Below, piece after piece: positions 30,838-37,961 of a stretch of 37,961 nt of DNA. Both the position numbers and the translations under genes were made by a program. The stretch is from NCBI GenBank assembly GCA_027327915.1, contig DAHVWT010000012.1, positions 1 through 37,961 of the forward strand. Direction: 5' to 3'. Under the pieces are notes generated by a model, which was given only the letters and a program-made list of their open reading frames with translations, did not search any database and was not told the DNA's origin. The number at the start of each line of letters is the position of its first letter. The first letter of the stretch is position 1. This DNA is from Elusimicrobiota bacterium. Its GTDB lineage: Bacteria > Elusimicrobiota > Elusimicrobia > UBA1565 > UBA9628.

Positions 30838-33800
30838 TTAGCTGGGCTTGCCGCCCTTGAGCAAGATGATCTCGACGCGGCGGTTCGCCTTCCGGCCTTC
30901 CGCCGTGTCGTTGGAGGCCTTCGGCTTCGCGGCCCCGTAGCCCTTGGCCGTCATGCGGGAGGGATCGATCCCGCCCTTGTCGGCGAAGAAGCTCTTGACC
31001 GCCTTCGCGCGGGCCTCCGAAAGCTCCTTGTTGTTGGCAAACTCGTCGTTATGGATCGGCGTATTGTCGGCGTGCCCCTCGATGCGCACGGCGCGGTCCT
31101 TGTAGCGGCGGATGAGGTCGACCGCTTTCATGAGCGTCGCGTCGGCCCCGGGCTTGATCTCCGCGCGGCCGACGTCGAAGAGGATCTCGCTGGCCAACGA
31201 GATGACGATGTCCTTCTCGGCGTCCTGGGTCACCGAAATCTGGGGGACGAGTTCGGCCAAGGACTCGGTCTGGGCCTTCACGTGGACGGTGGGCTTGGAG
31301 GTGTCCACGGCGAGAGAAAGCGGCGCGCTCTTGCCGGTGGTCCCCACCTCGTTGGTGACGAGGAGCTGCGCCACGTAGCGGCCGTCCGGAACGACGACCC
31401 CATGGCCCGTGCGCCCGTCCCATGGGAAGCTCTTCGGAGGGCGGCCTAGGCCCGCGAAGTTCTTCGCCAGAACATTGTCCTTCGCGTTCGTGACGGAGAG
31501 CTTCCAAGAGGCGAAGCCCGCGAGGGGGTCCTTGGCGTCGAGCTGGAAGACGGTCTGGTTCTTGGCGGAGTTCGTCCCGGGAGCGAAGAGGAGCGGCTGG
31601 GCCGCGAGCGTCACCTCGGGCGGCGCGTTCTCGAGCCGCACCATTTGCTCCGCGGTGGCGTTGGAATTGCCGACGTCGTCCGTCGCCGACAGGACGTAGG
31701 TGTAGACGCCGTCCGGCAGGGCCGCTCCCGAGTCGTCGAGGCCGTTCCAGGCCAGGGTCGCGGGGAACTCCGTCGTCCCCGAGAACGTCTTGACCGGCTT
31801 ATGGCCGCGGTCGGAGATCGTCATCTTCCAGGCGCTCACGGGGGTCAAGTCCTTGTAGGTCAGGTAAAAACCGACCGTCTTCTTCTTGCCCAGGGGCGCG
31901 AAGACCTCGGCCGACGCCGAGATCGAGATGTCGGGGCGGCCGGTGTCGATGATGATCTTCTTGGGGGCCGACTGCCCCACGTTCCCGGCCGCGTCCTCGA
32001 CGCGGAGGCTGTACTGGTAGACGCCGTCCGCCAGCACGCGCTTCTGGTCGTCATCGCCCGCCCAGGAGACCTCGCCCGGGACGTCTCCTTGCCCCTCGAA
32101 CGTGCGCACGGGGCCCGCGGCGTTCGAGATCACGAGCTTCCAGTCCTTGACGGCGTTGTAGGACTTCGAGGAGAGCGAGAAGACCGTCGAGTCCTTGGCG
32201 CCGTTGCCGTTGGGGGAGATCGCCGGGTACTTGGAGCTCGCCTCGGCCACGGGCTTGGCGCCGCCGATCACGATGGTCTTCGGCTGGGTTTCATCGTGGT
32301 TGCCGAGGATATCGGCCGCCTTCAAGATGTAGGCATAGCTCCCGTCGGGGAGGGGAACATGGGCGTCGTCCGCGCCGTTCCAGCCGAGCTGGGCCGGAGG
32401 CGCCGCCGTCTCCCCCCCGCGGTAGGTCTTCACCGTCTTGCCGGCGGCGTTCTTGATGAGGAGCTCCCAGGAGCCGATGGGGCTTGCGTCCTGGATGGAG
32501 AGATCGAACTTGACCTCGGGGCGCACCGAGGGGGAGAAGAGCTCGGCGTCCGCCTGGACGGAGAGTTGGGGCGGGGTCCGGTCGATCTGGATCTTTTGCG
32601 GAAGGGTTTTCGCCCGGTTGCCCGCGATGTCCGTCGCCTCCAGGATGCCGGAATACACTCCGTCGACGAGGATATTCCCATCGTCTCCGTGCCCTTTCCA
32701 AGGATACTCGTGATGCGGGGCGGAACCGCGCGTCCCGGTCCAGGTCTTGACCGGCTGGCCCACGTCGTTGAGGATCTTGATCGACCAGGAGTCGAGCGGC
32801 TGCGCGCTCGCGGCCGCGGCATGGAGCTTCATCTGATGAAATTTCTCGAAGCCGTCTCCCCCGGGAGCGAGCATCGCGGGAGAGATGCTCAATGCAACCT
32901 GGGGCGGGGTGTCGTCCACGTCAACGAAGGCCGGCGGCGAGGAGGCGGTGTTGCCCGCGACGTCGGTCTCCGAGAGGACGGCATGGTAGGGGCCGTCGGG
33001 GGCGAGCTTGTCCTCGATATGGCCGTCCCAATGAAGCTCCTCGGGGGGAAGCCCCTTGCCGTGGAAGAGCTTGACCGTCCGTCCGCCCGAGTTCATGATC
33101 GCGAGCTTCCAGCTGTCGATCCCCTCTTGGGCGCCCGCCGAGATATGGATGGCCGCCCTCTCGTGATCCGGATAGCCGTTTCCCGAGGGGGCGATGACCC
33201 GGGGGGAGATCTCGATCGCCGAGGCGACGCCCGTGCGCTTGATCGCGACGCGGCCCGGGGGCGTCACCACCTTGGTGCCGGCGATGTTGACCACCGTGAG
33301 GCTGAAGGAATAGGTCCCGTCGGGGAGATCTTCCTGGAAGTCCCCCTTGCCGTCCCAGCGCACGGCCCTCGGGGGAGCGGCCTTGCCGCCGAAGTTGCGG
33401 GCGGGGGCGCCGTTGGCGTCCTTGATGAGGAGGAGCCACTCGTAAATCCCGTACTTATCCGAGCCCTCCAGGTCGAACTCCGCCTCGTTTTTCCCCGTCG
33501 CGCTCGTGGGGGAAAAAACCTTGGGCTGGACCGTCGCGGAGGCGAGCGGCGGCACCCGGTCGACGATGACCTGCGACGGCGGGATCGCCTCGGAGTTGCC
33601 GGAGGGCGTCACGAGGCTCAAGGAGAAGAGATAGACGCCGTCCACGACATACTGGTTATCCGCGTTCTTGCCGTCCCATGTGATCTTGTCGGGCGGAGCG
33701 CCGTCTCCCTCGAAGCGCTTGACGAGCCTGCCCGACTTCTCGCGGATGTCGAAGGTCCAATGGCTGATGCCGCTATTCTGGCCGATCTCGAGCCCGAAGG

Positions 33801-33963
33801 AGATGGTCTTCTTGACGGAATTGCCCGAGGGGGAAAAGATGAGGAGGTCTTCCGCCGACGCCACGGCGACCGAGGAAAGCCACCCAAGGCCGAGGAAGGC
33901 CGCGAAAAGAGCCGCCGACGCCCGCGTCCTTGATGGACCGCCGACGCTTTTTGCCAGGATCAT
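30838..33963 (-). CDS. Exported protein with eight FlgD-type Ig repeats and a C-terminal OmpA domain
   Basis: The 1041-residue protein has a signal peptide (cleavage near 38, VASA), then eight repeats of about 105 residues. Each carries a W-x-L-x-I...G..V..F.G.G..P....W.G core and ends VDGVY...l...D..GN, for example DSWKLAIMNSGGRTVKLFHG and LADGVYQYSLRVEDAAGN; this is the FlgD-like Ig fold. The last 125 residues form an OmpA domain: ILFDVGRAEIKPGADATLMK, RIEGHADNTP, LSEARAKAVKSFF, and RKANRRVEIIL, with the wall-binding Asp and Arg present. It should be tethered to peptidoglycan and project an elastic Ig rod. The ATG overlaps the TPR stop by 4 bp. Confidence 0.88.
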   Translation of the reverse strand: MILAKSVGGPSRTRASAALFAAFLGLGWLSSVAVASAEDLLIFSPSGNSVKKTISFGLEIGQNSGISHWTFDIREKSGRLVKRFEGDGAPPDKITWDGKNADNQYVVDGVYLFSLSLVTPSGNSEAIPPSQVIVDRVPPLASATVQPKVFSPTSATGKNEAEFDLEGSDKYGIYEWLLLIKDANGAPARNFGGKAAPPRAVRWDGKGDFQEDLPDGTYSFSLTVVNIAGTKVVTPPGRVAIKRTGVASAIEISPRVIAPSGNGYPDHERAAIHISAGAQEGIDSWKLAIMNSGGRTVKLFHGKGLPPEELHWDGHIEDKLAPDGPYHAVLSETDVAGNTASSPPAFVDVDDTPPQVALSISPAMLAPGGDGFEKFHQMKLHAAAASAQPLDSWSIKILNDVGQPVKTWTGTRGSAPHHEYPWKGHGDDGNILVDGVYSGILEATDIAGNRAKTLPQKIQIDRTPPQLSVQADAELFSPSVRPEVKFDLSIQDASPIGSWELLIKNAAGKTVKTYRGGETAAPPAQLGWNGADDAHVPLPDGSYAYILKAADILGNHDETQPKTIVIGGAKPVAEASSKYPAISPNGNGAKDSTVFSLSSKSYNAVKDWKLVISNAAGPVRTFEGQGDVPGEVSWAGDDDQKRVLADGVYQYSLRVEDAAGNVGQSAPKKIIIDTGRPDISISASAEVFAPLGKKKTVGFYLTYKDLTPVSAWKMTISDRGHKPVKTFSGTTEFPATLAWNGLDDSGAALPDGVYTYVLSATDDVGNSNATAEQMVRLENAPPEVTLAAQPLLFAPGTNSAKNQTVFQLDAKDPLAGFASWKLSVTNAKDNVLAKNFAGLGRPPKSFPWDGRTGHGVVVPDGRYVAQLLVTNEVGTTGKSAPLSLAVDTSKPTVHVKAQTESLAELVPQISVTQDAEKDIVISLASEILFDVGRAEIKPGADATLMKAVDLIRRYKDRAVRIEGHADNTPIHNDEFANNKELSEARAKAVKSFFADKGGIDPSRMTAKGYGAAKPKASNDTAEGRKANRRVEIILLKGGKPS

Positions 33964-36900
33964 GGAGTCTGGGTCTGGGAGGCCGTTCCCGTCGACGCGG
34001 CCGCTGCGGCCCCCGGGGCCGGCGCCGCGACGGACGTCTGGGCCGCCGCCGACGCGGCGGGCGCGGACTCGGCGTTTTTCTCGCGCAAGGACGCCGCGCG
34101 CGCCCGCGCGGCGGAAACCCACTCGGGCTTGTTGGAACTCGCCGCCACATCGTCGTAGACGGAGGCCGCCTTCAGGTACTCCTGGCGCTTCTCGTAGAGG
34201 TCGGCCAGCTTCGCCAACGCCGAGAGACGGTAGTCGTTGTCCTTCAAGGGGCTGTTTTGGAGCGCCACGTATTGAGCCTCGGCCGCCTCCTCGTTGCCGG
34301 ATGCCGCGTAATCCTGGGCCAGGCGGTAGGCGGCCTCGGCTCGCTGGGCGTCGGATATCATCTTATCGTTTTTGAAGCCCTGAAGCAGGATATCCTGGGC
34401 CTGCGCGTACTGGTGGTTCTCCTCGTAGAGGCTCACCAGTTCGCCCTCGGCGTTGGACGCCTTCGCCTGCTCCGGATATTTCTTGATGTAGGTCGCGAGC
34501 GCCAAGGCCGCGGCCTCCCACCGCCCGGACTTGCGGTAGGCGAGCCCCGCGTTGAAAAGGGCGACCGGGGCGAACTTGGAGTTGGGGAACTTCGTCGCCA
34601 GCTCCTCGAAGGCATCCCCCGCCTGGGCGAATTTCTCCGTCTTGAACCGCGCCGTCCCGAGCCGAAACAGCGCCCCTTCGTATCGCTTGTCGCCTTGGTA
34701 GTTTTCCGTCACGCGGGCGTAGGCGAGCGCCGCGTCCTTGTAGTTCTTGAGATTGTAGTAGCAGTCCGCCAGGGCGAACTCCGCGTCCATCATCTCGTCG
34801 CCCGCGGTCAAGTTCGAGACGACGCCCTCCAGGAGCGGGGCGGCCTGGGCGTAGTCGTTGTTCTCGTAGTAGGACTCCGCGATCCGGAATCTCGCCTCGA
34901 CCGCAGCGCGCGTCCCGGGGACCGCGTCCGCGATCGAGTTCAAGGCCGCGAGCGCCGCGGCTTTCGACTCGGGGCGCTCGAGGAGCTGGGCCAGGAAGTC
35001 GAGCCCCTGGACGGCCTCCGCCGAGTCCGGCGCCTGCTCGATCAAGGACTGGAACTCGGAGACGGCCTTCGCCTCGTTTTTCGCGTTGTAGTCGGCCTCG
35101 GCGATCTTGAGCCGGGCCTGCTGGGCGCGGGCATCGTCGGGATAGTCCGTGAGAATGCGGTTGTACTCGGCGATCGCCTGGTCGTATTTCTGGGCCCGGA
35201 AATAGGTGTCGGCCGCGGCCCAGGCGGCGTGATACGCGGCCCTCGTCTTCGGGTAGGCGCTCTGCACCCCCTCCCACGACTGGATCGCCTGGCCGAAGTA
35301 CTGCAGCTTGTAGTAGCTCCAGCCGGCGTCGAGGGCGGCCTCGGCCGCCAGGGGGCTTTGCGGGTGGGCCTTCTCAAAGGCCTCGAAGGCCGCGAGGGCC
35401 CGGTCATAGGACTTCTTGTTGAAATAGGAGCAGGCCTGCTCGAACTCCGAGTCGGTGAAGACCTCCTCGGGGACCTTCCCGTCCGCAAGAACCGTTTTTT
35501 CGGCGGGGGAGGGGGGGCGGTTCTTGAAATCCGCCAGCTTCGCCCAGGCTTCCTGCGCGGCCCCGTAATCTCCTTCCTTAAAGAGGCTCCAGGCCTCTCC
35601 GTCCTGGGCATAAGCCGCCTCGGGGGCCGCCGGGAAGGATTGGAGCGCCAGCTGGTAGAGCCCCTGGGCCTTGCCGAAATGCCCCTGGAGGAAATAGGCC
35701 TCGGCCGTGTAAAGGAGCGTCGCGGCGCGCCAGCGGTTCAAGCTCGGGACCGCGGTGTTGAGCAGGTACTGGTAGCTCGAGACGATGCTCGCGGCGTCGC
35801 CCAAGAGCAGGCTGGCGCGGTCGATGAGCGCCAAGGCCGCCTCTTTCACCTCGGCGAAGGGACCCGGCGATCCCGCCTCCGCCGAGCCCGCGAAGCCGGG
35901 AAGCTCGATTCCCCGGCTTTTCGAGCTCAGGAGGTTGATCGTGCGCTGGTAGGCGCGGATCGCTCCGGCGTAGCGCTTCTCGCGGGTCAGCGCGTTTCCC
36001 AAAAGGAGATCCGCCACGGGAGCGAAGGGATGCTCGGGGTACTTGGAAAGAAAGACGGTGAGGGCCGACTCCGCGGCGCTCCAGTTCTCCTGCTTATAGA
36101 GGCACCAGGCGAGCTTGAACTGAGCGACGCCCGCCAGACCGTCGGAGTAGCCCGAGGCCACGTCCGCGAAGGCGAACTGCGCCTCCCGGTACCGGTTTTC
36201 CTTGAGGAAGGACTGGCCGGTCATGTAGAGGGCGGGCTCGGCGAACTCCCCCTGCGGCGCCGTCTGCAGCACGGATTGGAAGGAGCCGCGGGCCTGGAGA
36301 TAATCCTCGCGAGCATACTGGGAGTAGCCGATCTTGAAGTCGGCGCCCGCCGCCATGCCGGAGCGGGGGTAGTCGCGCAGGAACTGCTGGAAGGAGGCGA
36401 TGGCCGCGAGGTAGTCCTTGGCCTTGAAGAAGGACTCCGCGATGAGGTAGTCCGCGGTCTCGGCCAGGGGGCCGTCGGGCTTCATCTCCTTGACCCTCCT
36501 GAATTTCTCGACGGCCAGGAGAGGCTTGTCGACATCGAGGAGGGCGCGGCCGGCGTAGAGGAGGGAAAGCGGCGTGGGCTTGCGGTCGAGATAGGAGAGG
36601 GACGCCGAGGACTTTCCGATATCGAACAGCCCGATGCCGTAGGCGACGTCCGCGACGGAGTTCATCTCGTAGGCGGGCTGATCGTGAAGAAGATCGCGCA
36701 GAAGCTCGACGGCGGCGCCGGATTTGAGCTGGGCGAGATCCGATTCCGCCTCCAAAAGCCGCGACTCGCCGCGCAGGATGCCCATCGGGTAGCGTCGGCG
36801 CATCTCGGCAAGCCCTTTCTCGGCCTCGTCGTAGCGCTTGAGGTTGAAGGCGATCTCGGAGAGCCTCAGCGCGGCGCTTTCCCCCAGATAGTCCTCCCGG

Positions 36901-37355
36901 GGCGCCTTGTCCCGCGCCTTCTTATAGGCGCAGGCCGCCTTCGCGAAGGTCTTCTGGGAAGGCTCTTCTCCCGCCGCCAAGCCGCCGACCGCCTGTCGGT
37001 AGAGCGACTCCGCGAGCATCTCGCGGGCCTCGATGGCGTGGAGATCGCCCGGGTAGCGCTTGATGAATTGACGATAGGCCTTTTCGGCCTGCGGGTATTG
37101 CCCCGCGGCGAAGAGATCGCCCGCGGCGCTTAAAAGCTCGAGGGCCGGGGTGTCGCGGCGGGCGTAGATTTCGAGGCCCTGCCGGGCCAACACATCGCCC
37201 GACGGCCCGGAGGGCGTTCGGCCTTCGGCCTGGACCGAGGGATCGGGGGCCTGGGAGCCCGAGGAATCTTGGGGCGACGCGGGGACGGCCGGGAGCAGAA
37301 GAACCCCCAAGCTGACGAGAATAACGCCTCGAAAACCCCCTGGCGACGCTCGCAC
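33960..37355 (-). CDS. Large exported TPR-repeat protein
   Basis: This 1131-residue protein has a signal peptide (MRASPGGFRGVILVSLGVLL, cleavage near PASP), a short disordered stretch, and then TPR-like helical repeats over nearly its whole length, for instance AAGQYPQAEKAYRQFIKRYP and LADFKNR; many units have the CpoB/BamD-like form A..f...l...P.s..a..A....g. It ends in an Ala/Pro/Thr/Gln tail. It is probably a periplasmic scaffold. GTG at 37355 is the start in best accord with the signal peptide. Residues 40-60 are encoded by the 62-bp repeat also found in asd. It is the first gene of the nine-gene cluster and overlaps the Ig/OmpA gene. Confidence 0.85.
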   Translation of the reverse strand: MRASPGGFRGVILVSLGVLLLPAVPASPQDSSGSQAPDPSVQAEGRTPSGPSGDVLARQGLEIYARRDTPALELLSAAGDLFAAGQYPQAEKAYRQFIKRYPGDLHAIEAREMLAESLYRQAVGGLAAGEEPSQKTFAKAACAYKKARDKAPREDYLGESAALRLSEIAFNLKRYDEAEKGLAEMRRRYPMGILRGESRLLEAESDLAQLKSGAAVELLRDLLHDQPAYEMNSVADVAYGIGLFDIGKSSASLSYLDRKPTPLSLLYAGRALLDVDKPLLAVEKFRRVKEMKPDGPLAETADYLIAESFFKAKDYLAAIASFQQFLRDYPRSGMAAGADFKIGYSQYAREDYLQARGSFQSVLQTAPQGEFAEPALYMTGQSFLKENRYREAQFAFADVASGYSDGLAGVAQFKLAWCLYKQENWSAAESALTVFLSKYPEHPFAPVADLLLGNALTREKRYAGAIRAYQRTINLLSSKSRGIELPGFAGSAEAGSPGPFAEVKEAALALIDRASLLLGDAASIVSSYQYLLNTAVPSLNRWRAATLLYTAEAYFLQGHFGKAQGLYQLALQSFPAAPEAAYAQDGEAWSLFKEGDYGAAQEAWAKLADFKNRPPSPAEKTVLADGKVPEEVFTDSEFEQACSYFNKKSYDRALAAFEAFEKAHPQSPLAAEAALDAGWSYYKLQYFGQAIQSWEGVQSAYPKTRAAYHAAWAAADTYFRAQKYDQAIAEYNRILTDYPDDARAQQARLKIAEADYNAKNEAKAVSEFQSLIEQAPDSAEAVQGLDFLAQLLERPESKAAALAALNSIADAVPGTRAAVEARFRIAESYYENNDYAQAAPLLEGVVSNLTAGDEMMDAEFALADCYYNLKNYKDAALAYARVTENYQGDKRYEGALFRLGTARFKTEKFAQAGDAFEELATKFPNSKFAPVALFNAGLAYRKSGRWEAAALALATYIKKYPEQAKASNAEGELVSLYEENHQYAQAQDILLQGFKNDKMISDAQRAEAAYRLAQDYAASGNEEAAEAQYVALQNSPLKDNDYRLSALAKLADLYEKRQEYLKAASVYDDVAASSNKPEWVSAARARAASLREKNAESAPAASAAAQTSVAAPAPGAAAAASTGTASQTQTP
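37176..37237 (-). repeat. 62-bp dispersed repeat inside the TPR gene (copy B)
   Basis: Complement of this segment matches 25766-25827 with 6 mismatches in 62 bases. Here the element starts on the second base of a codon and is read as SVQAEGRTPSGPSGDVLARQ, a different frame from asd. It lies in the disordered stretch between signal peptide and first TPR. Confidence 0.85.
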
Positions 37356-37367
37356 AATATTCAGAGA

Positions 37368-37396
37368 AGCTTAACGTTGGCGCGGTGCTTTGTCAA
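37368..37396 (-). promoter_or_regulatory. Possible promoter of the TPR/Ig/ExbBD cluster
   Basis: On the minus strand a consensus -35 TTGACA (37396-37391) is followed after 17 bases by the weak -10 TAAGCT (37373-37368). The transcript would start near 37361, leaving almost no leader before the GTG at 37355. Confidence 0.35.
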
Positions 37397-37425
37397 TAGC
37401 CCGGGGCGGGCGTGTCTTGGTCGCC

Positions 37426-37454
37426 TTGAACGGAATCTTATTTTTAGCTATTAA
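37426..37454 (+). promoter_or_regulatory. Possible promoter of the AAA ATPase gene
   Basis: -35 TTGAAC (37426-37431), 17-base spacer, -10 TATTAA (37449-37454), in an AT-rich spacer; expected start near 37461, about 33 bases before the GTG. Confidence 0.4.
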
Positions 37455-37493
37455 ATATTGATTTTGCATAAAGCCTTCTGCTAAGCTCCTTGT

Positions 37494-37961
37494 GTGCCGC
37501 TTTATGTTCGTCGCGTCCTGGAGAAAGAGCTGCGGGCCGCCGCGGCCGAATTCCCGGCGGTGGTTTTGACCGGGCCTCGGCAAACCGGGAAATCAACGCT
37601 TTTAAGGAAAACTTTTCCCGCATACCATTACGCCACCCTGGATGACCCCCTAACGAGGAAATCCGCGCTGGACGATCCCCGGTCTTTTCTTGTCCGCTCC
37701 GCGCGAATGATCATCGACGAGATTCAATATCTGCCCGAGCTTTTGCCCTATATCAAAATGGCCGTTGACAGCGACCGGTCCATGAAAGGCCGATTCCTAC
37801 TGACCGGCTCGCAATACTTTCCTTTAATGGCGGGGCTGGGGGAATCCCTGGCCGGACGCGCGGCTCTTTACGAGCTGTTGGGGTTTTCGATGGAAGAAAT
37901 CGGGGATAAAAACCGAGACCTCGATCCCTTTCCGCTCCTCTTCCAAGGTTTTTATCCCGAA
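37494..37961 (+). CDS. AAA ATPase of the DUF4143-associated type, 5' part
   Basis: The frame from the GTG at 37494 stays open for 156 codons to the window edge. It shows Walker A LTGPRQTGKSTLL (25-37), LDDPLTRKSALDDP, Walker B MIIDEIQYLPELLPYIKMAV (about 70-89), the sensor LTGSQYFPLM and SLAGRAALYELLGFS. These are typical of the large bacterial and archaeal AAA_14 family whose C-terminal half is DUF4143; that half lies beyond the edge. The function of the family is unknown; members often sit in mobile or defence-type surroundings. It is divergent from the TPR cluster and of lower GC at its start. Confidence 0.88.
   Translation, partial: MPLYVRRVLEKELRAAAAEFPAVVLTGPRQTGKSTLLRKTFPAYHYATLDDPLTRKSALDDPRSFLVRSARMIIDEIQYLPELLPYIKMAVDSDRSMKGRFLLTGSQYFPLMAGLGESLAGRAALYELLGFSMEEIGDKNRDLDPFPLLFQGFYPE

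Noticed and set aside
30880-30930. Further copy of the 10-bp repeat (GCCTTCCGGCCTTCCGCC)
   Set aside because: It lies in the conserved RKANRRVEI coding region of the OmpA domain and lacks the 10-base register; chance similarity in GC-rich codons.
31645-33933. Plus-strand open frame of 762 codons opposite the Ig/OmpA gene
   Set aside because: Antisense shadow of an eight-fold repeat gene; composition is Arg/Gly/Asp/Val-rich and has no domain.
33930-37133. Plus-strand open frame of 1067 codons opposite the TPR gene
   Set aside because: It mirrors the minus-strand TPR gene, which has a signal peptide, clear TPR units and operon overlap. The plus-strand product is a Gly/Arg/Leu-rich shadow typical of high-GC antisense frames.
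1-37961. tRNA, rRNA or CRISPR array
   Set aside because: I found no cloverleaf-like tRNA sequence, no rRNA core motifs and no spaced direct repeats of CRISPR type. The 10-bp arrays have no spacers.

Overview
The window is GC-rich, densely packed DNA from a Gram-negative bacterium: it has outer-membrane-type proteins, an OmpA domain, ExbB/ExbD/TonB, lipopolysaccharide- or capsule-type sugar genes and a chromosomal ParAB-parS locus. FlgD-type Ig repeats, a prokaryotic caspase and DUF1015 would fit Elusimicrobiota or a similar poorly cultured phylum, but that placement is inference. Many genes overlap by 4 bp (ATGA or GTGA), so translational coupling is common; clear Shine-Dalgarno sequences are rare.

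Left part (1-8.2 kb): a surface-polysaccharide region. It holds a family 2 glycosyltransferase, a decayed mobile-type gene next to a REP-like hairpin, ComF, a soluble histidine kinase coupled to a UDP-N-acetylhexosamine dehydrogenase, a putative outer-membrane barrel, and UDP-glucose dehydrogenase followed by UDP-glucuronate decarboxylase (UDP-glucose to UDP-glucuronate to UDP-xylose). A Wzm/Wzt-like ABC exporter lies at 20.2-21.7 kb.

Middle (8.3-20.2 kb): a three-gene proton-translocating transhydrogenase (pntAA-pntAB-pntB), then an ankyrin-caspase lipoprotein and an aldehyde dehydrogenase. The opposite strand carries a 2-hydroxyacid dehydrogenase, a short-type glucan phosphorylase and a ferritin-like/VIT iron protein. 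A tRNA-dihydrouridine synthase and a DUF1015 protein follow.

Partition locus (21.8-25.2 kb): an AT-rich interval with two perfect parS sites, a decayed ORF, 18-bp inverted repeats, then parA, parB, a secreted protein and aspartate-semialdehyde dehydrogenase.

Right part (26.3-37.4 kb): a nine-gene minus-strand operon-like cluster. In transcription order it encodes a TPR protein, an eight-Ig-repeat OmpA protein, ExbB, two ExbDs, a TonB-like protein, a secreted FlgD-Ig/degenerate-OmpA protein, a HAMP membrane protein and a single-domain response regulator. It looks like a proton-driven envelope-spanning machine of Tol-Pal or Agl/Glt type with its own signalling module, and is the best candidate for an undescribed system. 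The right edge carries the start of an AAA ATPase.

Two unusual repeat families cut across genes. A 62-bp element lies inside the coding sequences of asd and the TPR gene and is read in different frames. A 10-bp-unit repeat makes up the signal-sequence coding region of two exported proteins.
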